In this document: piece by piece, positions 36,082 through 44,499 of the stretch
Position numbering within the stretch: position 1 is the stretch's first letter
Layout of the letters: every line of letters begins with the position of its first letter
Origin: Pyrinomonadaceae bacterium
GTDB lineage: Bacteria > Acidobacteriota > Blastocatellia > Pyrinomonadales > Pyrinomonadaceae
Direction: 5' to 3'
DNA length: 64,000 nt
Assembly: GCA_019186825.1 (NCBI GenBank)
Contig: JABARP010000006.1
Coordinates: 120,487 to 184,486, forward strand
Notes under the pieces: generated by a model
Told to the model about the DNA's origin: nothing
Database searches by the model: none
What the model saw: the letters and a program-made list of their open reading frames with translations, nothing else
Translations under genes and position numbers: made by a program

Positions 36082-36564
36082 TCAGCTAAACAAACTGTCG
36101 ATGTCTTCGTCAGTGATCTCTGAGAAAAATGTGTTGTTCGACGCGACTTGAGCGGCGGACTCGCGATTCATCTCTTCGAGGAGATTCGCTACCTCGTGAC
36201 TTGCCCGCTTTGTACGTATCTTAACAAGGCCAAGTGTTGAACGCTCGTCGAATACTACCACTAAAAGGCTTCGACCGATAACACTGATGTAAATGCTTTC
36301 GTGTTCGCCCTCGTGAACTACGGCCGGAAAGACGTCCTCGCCGATCAGTTTTGCCATGCTGCTCGTCGCGGCAACGTTGCCGGCGGCAAGACTCGCAAAG
36401 CTCGTAGTATCCATATCACCGATGTCGCCGTGAAAGGCGATCGGTTGACCGTCACGATCGACCAGGAAGACCGCGCGAGCTGCACATTCGACGCAAACTC
36501 GTGCAAGTATCCCTTTGATACGCTGAAATTGATGTTCTTGTATTATAAAAGGCGTGTCAGCCAT
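36082..36564 (-). CDS. mglB: Roadblock/LC7 protein, probable MglB-type GAP
   Basis: 160-residue Roadblock/LC7-domain protein. The alternating pattern VFLVDRDGQPIAFHG and SIYISVIGRSLLVVVFDERS are the two halves of the Roadblock fold, and the central ASLAAGNVAATSSMAKLIGE helix is the MglB-type signature. In the family MglB is the GTPase-activating and polarity partner of MglA. The C-terminus (TFFSEITDEDIDSLF) is an acidic tail of unknown role. It is encoded directly upstream of mglA on the same strand, so they form an operon. Confidence 0.92.
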   Translation of the reverse strand: MADTPFIIQEHQFQRIKGILARVCVECAARAVFLVDRDGQPIAFHGDIGDMDTTSFASLAAGNVAATSSMAKLIGEDVFPAVVHEGEHESIYISVIGRSLLVVVFDERSTLGLVKIRTKRASHEVANLLEEMNRESAAQVASNNTFFSEITDEDIDSLFS

Positions 36565-36899
36565 CGGAAGTAGAGGCGAAGAAAAGTAGCTTTGTACTAA
36601 GTTTAGAGCCGGTAGGGCACGAACGGCGTGAATTGCCGCAATACAAAATTACCATAGAGCCGTTGGCTTCGACAAGGAAATTTTTCGCCCGCCCAAGAAT
36701 TTCCGGAGAAGATCTCACATTCAAAAGTTCTGTTGATAGGCTCAACTAGTGAATGTTATACTTTTCTTCAGCCAAATCGTGGTATTTGGCGTAAAATCGC
36801 GCTCATGAGTTCCGCGGATATTTCCCGGGAGCCTTTATTCTTTAACTCCTCACCGTTCTTGACGCTTGCCCGCGGACAAGGAATGCGACGCCTATCGTT
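36565..36899. other. Divergent mglB/yvcK intergenic region
   Basis: 335 bases between divergent genes, so it should hold both promoters. A 62-codon minus-strand frame (36557-36745) overlaps the mglB start, but its codon use differs from neighbours and it has no recognisable domain, so I do not call it. The region is richer in A and T than its surroundings (for example around 36740-36795). No clear operator, riboswitch or terminator was found. Confidence 0.5.
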
Positions 36900-37937
36900 A
36901 TGAAACACCACATCTTTGCCGACGCTAGCGAGGGCTTGAATGTTGTTGCGATCGGCGGCGGCAACGGCCTCTCGACCTTGCTTTCGGGCCTCAAACACTA
37001 TGTCGGTGCAAAGGAAAGCGAACCGGTGTGGATCGCAAGCCTTTCGGCGATAGTTGCTGTGACGGACGACGGCGGAAGCTCTGGCCGACTGCGGGACGAA
37101 CTAAATATGCCGCCGCCCGGCGACATAAGGAACTGCATGGTGGCGCTGAGCGAAGATTCGCGGATGCTTTCGCAGCTCTTCCAACATCGGTTTACTGGCG
37201 ATGGCGACCTCAGCGGACACAATTTTGGGAATCTCTTTCTTGCCGCGCTCTCGGAGATCACAGGAGATTTCGCCGAAGCGGTAAAACTCTCATCCGAGAT
37301 CCTCGCAAGCAAAGGCCATATCTATCCCGCGACGGCGGCTGATGTGCGGCTAGCGGCGGAATTGAACAACGGCAAGACCGTTCGAGGCGAGACGAAGATA
37401 TCGCTTGTCGGGCCGGCGATAAAACGCATTTTCCTCGAACCTGCGGACTGCGAACCGCTGCCTGAGGCCATTGCGGCCATCGAGAACGCCGATGTTATTA
37501 CCATCGGTCCGGGGTCCCTGTTTACAAGCCTGATCCCGCCGATACTTGTTCCAGGGGTAGCGAAGGCGATCGCGAGATCAAAAGCTCTCAAGATATTTAT
37601 TTGCAACCTGATGACACAACCCGGCGAGACCGATGGTATTTCCGCCCGCGGACACCTCGAAACGTTCCAAAAATACGCTCGAGGGCTCGACATCGATTTC
37701 GTCGTTGTGAACGATCGGCCGATCTCACCCGAGCAGGCTGAGAAATATGCGAATCTAGGCGCCGAACAGATCGGGGTACACGGCTCGATCTCGCCGGGAA
37801 CCATCTCAAATGCAGAGGTTGTTTGTGGTAATCTTCTTGACGAAGGAGAGATGGTGAGGCACGATCCTTCGCGGCTTGCGAACGTTGTTCTTCTCTGTGC
37901 CGTTCAAACCGCAAACTCTGTCGCCGTCGGCCTCTGA
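36900..37937 (+). CDS. yvcK: Gluconeogenesis factor YvcK (CofD-like)
   Basis: 345-residue cytoplasmic protein of the YvcK/CofD-like family, needed for growth on gluconeogenic carbon and for cell shape, and known in other bacteria to bind UDP-GlcNAc. Family motifs: VVAIGGGNGLSTLLSGLK (residues 15-32), VAVTDDGGSSGRLR, PPPGDIRNCMVALS, GHNFGNLFLAAL and TIGPGSLFTSLIPPIL. The next gene is glmU, starting eight bases after the stop, and glmS follows 2 kb later. UDP-GlcNAc synthesis and a UDP-GlcNAc-sensing protein are therefore encoded together. Confidence 0.94.
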   Translation: MKHHIFADASEGLNVVAIGGGNGLSTLLSGLKHYVGAKESEPVWIASLSAIVAVTDDGGSSGRLRDELNMPPPGDIRNCMVALSEDSRMLSQLFQHRFTGDGDLSGHNFGNLFLAALSEITGDFAEAVKLSSEILASKGHIYPATAADVRLAAELNNGKTVRGETKISLVGPAIKRIFLEPADCEPLPEAIAAIENADVITIGPGSLFTSLIPPILVPGVAKAIARSKALKIFICNLMTQPGETDGISARGHLETFQKYARGLDIDFVVVNDRPISPEQAEKYANLGAEQIGVHGSISPGTISNAEVVCGNLLDEGEMVRHDPSRLANVVLLCAVQTANSVAVGL

Positions 37938-37944
37938 AATTCAA

Positions 37945-39321
37945 GTGAATTCTGAACTCGATATATTGATACTCGCTGCCGGATTAGGCACGCGAATGCG
38001 TTCCGGTAAAGCCAAGGTTCTGCATCAGCTCGATGGTCGTCCGCTGATAGCACACGTCTGCGAAACCGCCGCTAAGCTCGAACCGGCGAACATCTTTGTC
38101 GTCGTTGGCCATCAGGCCGACAAGGTCGAGGAAGCAGTTCGAGCGGAATTCGCAGATAAGCGAGTCGCATTCGTTCGGCAGGAGAGACAGCTTGGGACTG
38201 GCGACGCGGTCGCCTCCGCACGCAAAGCCCTCGCTGGACGAAATTCGACGCTGCTAATCCTTTCGGGCGATGTGCCGCTGATCTCGGTTGAGACCTTGAA
38301 CCGATTCGTCGAGCAGCACGCCGCTTCGAAGGCATCGGCAACGATCCTCACTGTAACCCTTGATGATCCAACCGGTTACGGTCGTGTGGTTCGCTCGCAG
38401 GATGACGCGTTCGAGCGTATCGTTGAGCAAAAGGACGCCTCGCCGGCCGAGCTTGCGGTCGATGAGATAAATTCAGGCATCTATTGCTTCGAAACGCAAA
38501 AGCTTTTCGCTGCCCTCGCAAAAGTTAGCAACGAGAACGCGCAGGGCGAATATTATCTGACGGATGTTCCCGGCATCTTGAAGAATGAGGGCGAGACCGT
38601 TGCGCTTTTCCACCATACGGATCCGCTGGAGATCGAGGGCGTGAACGACCGCCGCCAACTCGCTGAAATGGAACGCCGACTGCGTTTCCGCACCGTTGAA
38701 AGACTGATGCTCGAATCGGGAGTTACATTCACTGACCCAGCGAGTGTGTGCATCAGCTCACGAGCTGCGATAGGACGCGACACGGTCGTCTACCAGAACG
38801 TTACGATCGAGGGCAGGACAACCATCGGCGAAAACTGTATCATTCGCCCCGGAACACGTATCTCGGCATCGAAGCTTGGCAGTAATGTCGAGATCCGCGA
38901 CAACTGTCTCATAGCGGATTCGACAGTCGCGGACAATTGCATCGTTGGGCCGATGGCTCATCTTCGCGGACATGCGGAAATGGCCGAGGATAGCCGCGTC
39001 GGGAATTTTGTCGAGCTAAAGAAAACTCATCTTGGAAAAGGCTCAAAGGCAAACCATCTGACGTATCTTGGCGATGCTACTATTGGCGAAAAAACGAACA
39101 TCGGTGCAGGCACGATAACCTGCAATTACGACGGCAAGAACAAAAACCCGACAACCATCGGTGATCGTGTAAAGATCGGCTCCGACACGATGCTCGTCGC
39201 TCCCGTTAAGGTTGGTGATGGGGCCGTCACTGCGGCCGGTTCAGTTGTAATAGAGGACGTGCCGGAGAAGTCTCTCGTCGCAGGTGTCCCAGCTAAGGTA
39301 AAAAAGAGCGTCTCGAAGTAA
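37945..39321 (+). CDS. glmU: Bifunctional GlmU (GlcNAc-1-P uridyltransferase/GlcN-1-P acetyltransferase)
   Basis: Makes UDP-GlcNAc from glucosamine-1-phosphate in two steps. The N-terminal uridyltransferase has LAAGLGTRMRSGKAKVLHQL (residues 10-29), GTGDAV, GDVPLI and EINSGIY. The C-terminal left-handed beta-helix has hexapeptide repeats and the acetyltransferase residues KTHLGKGSKANHLTYLGDA (His conserved) and NIGAGTITCNYDGKNK. With GTG at 37945 the protein has 458 residues, the usual size; the open frame reaches further upstream but only by overlapping yvcK. No strong ribosome-binding site is seen, so coupling to yvcK translation is likely. UDP-GlcNAc feeds peptidoglycan and lipid A. Confidence 0.95.
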   Translation: MNSELDILILAAGLGTRMRSGKAKVLHQLDGRPLIAHVCETAAKLEPANIFVVVGHQADKVEEAVRAEFADKRVAFVRQERQLGTGDAVASARKALAGRNSTLLILSGDVPLISVETLNRFVEQHAASKASATILTVTLDDPTGYGRVVRSQDDAFERIVEQKDASPAELAVDEINSGIYCFETQKLFAALAKVSNENAQGEYYLTDVPGILKNEGETVALFHHTDPLEIEGVNDRRQLAEMERRLRFRTVERLMLESGVTFTDPASVCISSRAAIGRDTVVYQNVTIEGRTTIGENCIIRPGTRISASKLGSNVEIRDNCLIADSTVADNCIVGPMAHLRGHAEMAEDSRVGNFVELKKTHLGKGSKANHLTYLGDATIGEKTNIGAGTITCNYDGKNKNPTTIGDRVKIGSDTMLVAPVKVGDGAVTAAGSVVIEDVPEKSLVAGVPAKVKKSVSK

Positions 39322-39387
39322 ACTTAAGCTATTGTTTTGACAATTCAGGCGTTGCAGTTTCTTTAGGGCTTGCCTGATCGAAAGAGT

Positions 39388-39723
39388 ATGCAGAATCCAA
39401 ATGACTGGACCCCTCCGCCACCTCCGCAGGACAATTCGATGTTCAGCCCTCAGACCCGTGAATTTTACGCCGGGCAGATCCGAAAAGATTCTGTTAAAGC
39501 CCTCGTTCTAAGCCTCGTCGGCTTTGTCTGTTGTCCGCCGGTGTTGGCCTATTTCGCTTGGAATACGGCTCAGGAGGTCATCATGAACATCGACCTTTAC
39601 CAGGTTGAAGAGGGCAGAAAAGGCCTTGCTCAAGCGGCCAAGATCCTTGCGATCGCATCGATCATATTCTGGGTATTTGGTGTGATTGTCCGTATTTTAT
39701 TCCTGGTGGCCGATTCACGTTGA
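39388..39723 (+). CDS. Small DUF4190-like membrane protein
   Basis: 111-residue protein: a Pro-rich N-terminus (WTPPPPPQDN), then two transmembrane helices (about 37-58 and 82-107) separated by a conserved-looking amphipathic loop (QVEEGRKGLAQAAKIL). This matches the DUF4190-like layout (helix, short loop with a Gly-rich 'GxxKAxxA' amphipathic segment, helix). Function unknown. AAAGAGT precedes ATG at 39388; an in-frame TTG lies 18 bases upstream. It is sandwiched between glmU and glmS on the same strand, suggesting but not proving an envelope role. Confidence 0.75.
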   Translation: MQNPNDWTPPPPPQDNSMFSPQTREFYAGQIRKDSVKALVLSLVGFVCCPPVLAYFAWNTAQEVIMNIDLYQVEEGRKGLAQAAKILAIASIIFWVFGVIVRILFLVADSR

Positions 39724-39777
39724 TCGCCCAAGGCTGGTTGGAGTGGTCGGGATATCGGTGCCCGAACTAAAGCAATT

Positions 39778-41640
39778 ATGTGTGGAATCGTTGGATACGT
39801 TGGAAATAAACAGGTTGTGCCGTTGATCATTGACGGGCTGCGGAAGCTCGAGTATCGCGGTTACGATTCGGCAGGAATTGCGGTCGTCGATGAGGATCAC
39901 AACCTTTCACTTCGGCGAGCGGAGGGCAAGCTTCGCAATCTCGAAGAAGCGATCCGTCTCGACCCGCTCGACGGCACATACGGCATTGGCCACACGCGTT
40001 GGGCAACCCACGGCCGACCGACCGAGGAAAACGCGCATCCGCACCGCGACCAGTCGGGAAATGTCGTTGTTGTCCACAACGGCATCATCGAGAATTACCT
40101 TACGCTCAAGGAACGTCTGCAGGCCGATGGGCATGAGTTCCGCACCGAAACGGACACAGAGGTAGTTGCCCACCTTATCGGCCAATACGTCGAAGACGAG
40201 GGGCTAAAGCTCGAACTCGCGGTTCGAAAAGCGGTCAAGGAACTTCGCGGGATATTCGCTCTTGCGATCATTTCAAAGGATGAGCCTGACACTGTCATCG
40301 CCGTTCGCGAAGGCCCGCCGGTCGTGATCGGCCTGGGCGATGGAGAATTCTTTGTCGCGAGCGATGTTCCGCCGATCCTTGCGCACACGCGCGATGTCTT
40401 TTTCCTCGGCGACCGCGAGATCGCAGTGCTCACAAAGGACAGCGTTCGGGTTACGGATTTTGACGGCAACATCGTCGAGCCCGAACGCCAACGCATCACG
40501 TGGGATCCGATCATGGCGGAAAAAGGCGGCTTCAAGCATTTTATGCTCAAGGAGATCTTTGAGCAGCCGCGTGCCGTCCGCGACACCGTGCAGGGACGCG
40601 TGTCGCTCGATACCGGTAAGGTCTATCTCGACGCGATGGATATCTCGGAAGAGGAGTTTCGAGCTGTCTCGTCGATCAAGATCGCGGCTTGCGGTACATC
40701 GTGGCATGCGGGCCTCGCGGGCAAGTATATGCTCGAAAAACTTGCGCGTGTGCCCGTCGATGTCGATTATGCGTCGGAATTCCGCTATCGTGATCCGGTG
40801 CTTTCGCCCGACGATCTTCTGATCGTCATTTCGCAATCGGGAGAAACCGCCGACACGATCGCAGCCCTCCGCGAAGCTAAGGCCGCGGGCTGCAAGGTTC
40901 TCGCGATCTGCAACGTCGAAGGCTCGATGATCACGCGTGAAGCCGACGGCACGATCCTCACGCACGCGGGGCCGGAGATCGGCGTTGCGTCGACAAAGGC
41001 ATTCACTTCGCAGATGGTCGCGCTGTATCTTTTCGCACTCTATCTGGGCGACGTTCGCGGAAAGCTCGGCGAGGATGAGAAGAAAAAGCTTGCACAGGAT
41101 CTTGCCGAACTGCCGTTAAAGATCGAGCAGATCCTGAACGATGCAGATTCGATCGAGGAGCTTTCAAAAGAGCTTTTCCGCGTGCAGGATTTCTTGTATC
41201 TTGGCCGCGGAATCAATTTCCCGGTCGCCCTCGAGGGTGCGCTCAAGCTCAAAGAGATCAGCTACATTCACGCTGAAGGTTATCCTGCAGGCGAAATGAA
41301 GCACGGTCCGAACGCGCTGATAGACGAAAAGCTTCCGGTCGTAATCATCAACACCCGCGAAGCGGGAAATCCGGGCAGCGAACTTCGTTATGAGAAAACG
41401 CACTCGAATATCGTCGAGGTAAAGGCCCGCGACGGCGTTATCATCTCCGTCCTGACCGAGGGCGATACGATGTCGAGCAAAGTCTCAAGCCATATCATCG
41501 AGGTGCCGGAAGCAAGCGATCTGCTTTCGCCGATCATCTCGGTCGTGCCTTTGCAGCTGCTTTCATACCACATCGCTGTGCGCCGCGGCTGCGATGTCGA
41601 TCAGCCGCGAAATCTCGCTAAATCCGTTACGGTCGAGTAG
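39778..41640 (+). CDS. glmS: Glutamine-fructose-6-phosphate aminotransferase GlmS
   Basis: First enzyme of hexosamine synthesis, forming glucosamine-6-phosphate from fructose-6-phosphate and glutamine. 620 residues: N-terminal class II glutaminase with Cys2 as nucleophile (MCGIVGYVG), GHTRWATHG and HNGIIENY, then two SIS isomerase domains ([34 protein letters not shown] and [22 protein letters not shown]), and the conserved C-terminal [11 protein letters not shown]. Only 54 bases separate it from the preceding gene, too few for a glmS ribozyme, so that control is absent. With glmU and yvcK it forms an amino-sugar cluster. Confidence 0.97.
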   Translation: MCGIVGYVGNKQVVPLIIDGLRKLEYRGYDSAGIAVVDEDHNLSLRRAEGKLRNLEEAIRLDPLDGTYGIGHTRWATHGRPTEENAHPHRDQSGNVVVVHNGIIENYLTLKERLQADGHEFRTETDTEVVAHLIGQYVEDEGLKLELAVRKAVKELRGIFALAIISKDEPDTVIAVREGPPVVIGLGDGEFFVASDVPPILAHTRDVFFLGDREIAVLTKDSVRVTDFDGNIVEPERQRITWDPIMAEKGGFKHFMLKEIFEQPRAVRDTVQGRVSLDTGKVYLDAMDISEEEFRAVSSIKIAACGTSWHAGLAGKYMLEKLARVPVDVDYASEFRYRDPVLSPDDLLIVISQSGETADTIAALREAKAAGCKVLAICNVEGSMITREADGTILTHAGPEIGVASTKAFTSQMVALYLFALYLGDVRGKLGEDEKKKLAQDLAELPLKIEQILNDADSIEELSKELFRVQDFLYLGRGINFPVALEGALKLKEISYIHAEGYPAGEMKHGPNALIDEKLPVVIINTREAGNPGSELRYEKTHSNIVEVKARDGVIISVLTEGDTMSSKVSSHIIEVPEASDLLSPIISVVPLQLLSYHIAVRRGCDVDQPRNLAKSVTVE

Positions 41641-41655
41641 GTATGGTCATCAGAT

Positions 41656-42993
41656 CTACTGATCAGCGACGAAACTGAGATCGCTTACGTCATTCACGGC
41701 AGTTATGGTCTGTGTTGACGGCGTGAAGGTAAAGCGCTTTGAGGCGATCGTCAGCGTGTAAGTCTCCGCCGAGTGCAGCCCGTGAGAGATCGGGAACGTG
41801 AAGTATCCAAACCCGTTCGACAATGAACGGATCGGCGTTGTGAGGTCGCCGCCTGAGATCGTGACGACTGCATTGCGGATGCCGACGCCCGCGGCGGTCG
41901 TAACCCGTCCGCTGATCGAGATGTTCTTGACGGGAACCATCGCATAGGCGTGCACGGCTCCACCGAACATTCCGGTGCCGACGATCACATTGTCTTCGCT
42001 GATGCCCATTGCTGAGGATGAAGTATTCGTCGAGAGATCCCAACCTGTACCTGACGGGATCAGGTCGGCGACGCGGTAGGTTGCTGTGCCATCATAAAGA
42101 AAGGGTATCGCAAACGCCGATGAATCTGTGCCGACCACCCAACCCGCGGAATTTACGCCTCGCGCCGCACCCTGCGTTGTTCCGTCCGCTAGCGGAATAG
42201 CGACCATTCCGCCCGCCTGCGTCCAAACAAAAGGAAGGCCTGAACCTTGATTCATCATGCTCGCTCCAACAACGTGCCCGGCGTTGCTGACACCAAAAGC
42301 GAGAGCACCGTTACCGCCTGGTAACGAACCGACCTCTGAAGCATTCGTGTCGCCGACGTGATAGATCATCCCGACGTTGCGTGCCGCGTTCGACGGATCG
42401 ATACCAAAACCGACGACCAGGTTCGAGTTGTTGATGTCGAATGCCGTTCGGAAAAAGCAACCTGTCGAGGTCGTCTGCGAGAGCCATGTTCCGATTCCAC
42501 CGCTGTAAATGACTGCACCCTGCAACGATCCGGCATCGGCCGAACCGACGGCATTTCCCGCGGCGTTGACAGCGTTCGCATCGCCGAGAGTTTCACCGGA
42601 AGGCAGCGGCAGTTGCGTTACAGTGCCGTTCTGCCAGATCACCGGAACTCGGCCCGAACCAAAGACGGTCGTCGCACAAACGCCTACCGTTATGCCGGAG
42701 TCGTTCGCGCTGTTTGCAACGCAGTATGGGAAGCCGGATAGATTCGGTAGCCCGACGATGCTACCGTTCAGAGTCCACGTAAATGCCTGGGCACCGCCGC
42801 TCCGAAGCGAACGGCCGACCGCGACATTGTTCGGCGAAATACGAAACGCCTGCGCACCAGTGTCTCCGCCTTGGACAAAACCCATATCGAAGATCTTGTA
42901 TTGCGGCGGCACGGTTGCCGTCTTGGCTTGAGCCATCGACGAGCCGGCAAGAAGAAGAGAAACAACGACGACAAAGATCGGGCGAATACGCAT
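41656..42993 (-). CDS. Secreted HAF-repeat protein with C-terminal carboxypeptidase-regulatory-like module
   Basis: 445-residue exported protein. The signal peptide is MRIRPIFVVVVSLLLAGSSM followed by AQA. The middle (about 35-345) has HAF-type repeats with the pattern A..(V/I)(N/S).AG..VG, such as DANAVNAAGNAVGSA, AFGVSNAGHVVGAS and AARGVNSAGWVVGTD, probably a propeller. From about residue 358 the C-terminus is a CarboxypepD_reg-like Ig module (ISISGRVTTAAGVGIRNAVV and NGFGYFTFPI), similar to those of the proteins at 12198 and 56182. CAGGAGG six bases before ATG at 42993 sets the start; an upstream in-frame ATG lacks this. Function unknown; probably cell surface. Confidence 0.85.
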   Translation of the reverse strand: MRIRPIFVVVVSLLLAGSSMAQAKTATVPPQYKIFDMGFVQGGDTGAQAFRISPNNVAVGRSLRSGGAQAFTWTLNGSIVGLPNLSGFPYCVANSANDSGITVGVCATTVFGSGRVPVIWQNGTVTQLPLPSGETLGDANAVNAAGNAVGSADAGSLQGAVIYSGGIGTWLSQTTSTGCFFRTAFDINNSNLVVGFGIDPSNAARNVGMIYHVGDTNASEVGSLPGGNGALAFGVSNAGHVVGASMMNQGSGLPFVWTQAGGMVAIPLADGTTQGAARGVNSAGWVVGTDSSAFAIPFLYDGTATYRVADLIPSGTGWDLSTNTSSSAMGISEDNVIVGTGMFGGAVHAYAMVPVKNISISGRVTTAAGVGIRNAVVTISGGDLTTPIRSLSNGFGYFTFPISHGLHSAETYTLTIASKRFTFTPSTQTITAVNDVSDLSFVADQ

Positions 42994-43147
42994 CTGAAAC
43001 CTCCTGTTGGGAGAATGATCGACCGTCCGGGAATGCAGGTGCATCCGCGGGTGTTTTTCCAAAATGATGTTTGAACGCGAAGAAGCTTATCACAACTTCC
43101 CATGCCCGACGAATAAACTCTCGGCTCTGATTTGTTAAACTGACCCA

Positions 43148-44110
43148 ATGAAAGCTGTCGTTATTCGCGAGTTCGGTTCGCCTGAGGTCCTCAAGGTTGA
43201 GGTCGTCGAAACTCCTTCTGTCGGTGCCTCACAAGTGTTGGTAAAGGTCAGGGCTGCCGGCGTAAACCCTGTAGATACTTATCTTAGGTCGGGCGTCTAT
43301 CCAAAATTGCCGCCGCTACCTTATACGCCGGGAAAAGATTCTGCCGGTGTCGTTGAGGCCGTCGGCAGCGATGTTCACGAGTTCAAGCCCGGCGACCGCG
43401 TTTATACTTCCGGATCGCTCACAGGAACGTATGCCGAATTCACACTCTGCGAGGAACGCGATGTCGCACTGCTGCCGGACAACATTAGCTTTGAGCAGGG
43501 CGCGGGCATCTGGACGCCGTATGCGACCGCATTTCGGGCGCTATTCCAGAAGGCAAAGGCAAAGCCGGGCGAAATCGTTCTGATTCACGGAGCTTCGGGC
43601 GGCGTCGGCCTTGCCGCGGTTCAATGGGCAAAGGCCGCAGGTGTCAACGCGATCGGTACTGCGAGTTCGGCGGCAGGGCTTGATCTGATCCGAGCGAGCG
43701 GTGCGGATGCCGCGTTCGATCATTCGGACGAAAAACATCTCGACGCAGTTCTCGAACATACCGGCGGGAAAGGCGTCGATGTGATCATCGAAATGCTCGC
43801 CAATGAGAACCTCGAACGTGATTTCAAAGCTCTCGCCATGTTCGGCCGGATCGTAATCGTTGGTAATCGCGGCAGCCTGCAATTTACGCCGCGGCTCGCA
43901 ATGTCGAAGGATGCAACCATCTACGGCATGTCGCTTTTTAACTACTCCGAGGCGGACCGTCGGGAGATCCGCGAATCCGTCTTTAACGGCCTCTCGGACG
44001 GCTCGCTCAAACCGATCGTCAACCGCACATTCACTCTTGAAGACGCACCGGCCGCCCACAAAACCGTCATCGAAACAAAGGCCGCCGGCAAGATAGTCCT
44101 GGTGCCTTAG
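43148..44110 (+). CDS. Zinc-free NADPH:quinone oxidoreductase (zeta-crystallin type)
   Basis: 320-residue medium-chain dehydrogenase/reductase of the quinone oxidoreductase branch. The catalytic GroES-like half has AAGVNPVDTYLRSG and PYTPGKDSAGVVEAVG; the Rossmann half has the nucleotide loop HGASGGVGLAAVQWAKA (about 147-163). The zinc ligands of alcohol dehydrogenases are absent, as expected for this branch. The substrate is unknown; small quinones or enones reduced with NADPH are usual. It is a single gene, divergent from the HAF-repeat protein, and followed by the palindrome-rich intergenic region. Confidence 0.92.
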   Translation: MKAVVIREFGSPEVLKVEVVETPSVGASQVLVKVRAAGVNPVDTYLRSGVYPKLPPLPYTPGKDSAGVVEAVGSDVHEFKPGDRVYTSGSLTGTYAEFTLCEERDVALLPDNISFEQGAGIWTPYATAFRALFQKAKAKPGEIVLIHGASGGVGLAAVQWAKAAGVNAIGTASSAAGLDLIRASGADAAFDHSDEKHLDAVLEHTGGKGVDVIIEMLANENLERDFKALAMFGRIVIVGNRGSLQFTPRLAMSKDATIYGMSLFNYSEADRREIRESVFNGLSDGSLKPIVNRTFTLEDAPAAHKTVIETKAAGKIVLVP

Positions 44111-44162
44111 GGGCAAAGCCTGTCATCTAGTTGATCGGTTGCACAAGAGCTCAATTGTTCCC

Positions 44163-44195
44163 GCCGAGCGGCGAAGCTCTGCTTCGCCGCTCGGC
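44163..44195. repeat. Perfect 15-bp hairpin
   Basis: GCCGAGCGGCGAAGC at 44163-44177 is followed by loop TCT and its exact complement at 44181-44195. No T-run follows on either strand. It lies 52 bases past the oxidoreductase stop. Confidence 0.85.
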
Positions 44196-44329
44196 GACAA
44201 AGAACTATCTCCCTACTGCAAGATCCGCCTGAATGCAGGGCCCGCGTCCGTAGCCCGCACGTCAGTAAGGGCTCGGCATCGCGCCCACCCTACCTGCAGG
44301 CTCCGACATTCCCTCCCAAAGTCCGCAAG

Positions 44330-44447
44330 GGAATTGCCACGTGCGTTAGCACGTGGACAGCATTGCCTTAACTGAACCTGCCCGCATCAGCGGGCGAGGG
44401 ATCTTTCTTCTCCACTTGATCCACGGCTTAAAAACCGTGGCAATTCC
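44330..44447. repeat. Composite palindromic element with 12-bp terminal inverted repeats (REPIN/MITE-like)
   Basis: GGAATTGCCACG at 44330-44341 recurs exactly inverted as CGTGGCAATTCC at 44436-44447. Inside are three hairpins: CCACGTGC/GCACGTGG (44337-44356), GCCCGC/GCGGGC (44380-44395) and CCACGG/CCGTGG (44421-44440). Two REP-like hairpins in opposite orientation around a spacer is the layout of REPINs mobilised by RAYT transposases; no transposase is in this window. Confidence 0.6.
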
Positions 44448-44499
44448 TAAAACCCGACTTGTATTTGTAACGCGGCGCCAAGCCCTTATGTCGCGTGTT

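Larger units (their letters stand above)
44111..44499. other. Palindrome-rich region between qor-type gene and lnt
   Basis: 389 bases between convergent genes with no credible CDS. It holds a perfect 15-bp hairpin (44163-44195), a looser pairing CCCTACTGCA/TGCAGGG (44211-44240), a GCCC/GGGC stem near 44252-44271, and a 118-bp composite inverted-repeat element (44330-44447). None is followed by a convincing T-run, so these look like repetitive extragenic palindromes rather than terminators. Confidence 0.6.

Noticed and set aside
36557..36745. 62-codon ORF upstream of mglB
   Set aside because: Codon use unlike neighbouring genes, no domain, no ribosome-binding site; it overlaps the mglB start by eight bases in another frame.
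39724..39777. glmS ribozyme
   Set aside because: Only 54 bases separate glmS from the preceding gene, too short for the ribozyme core.
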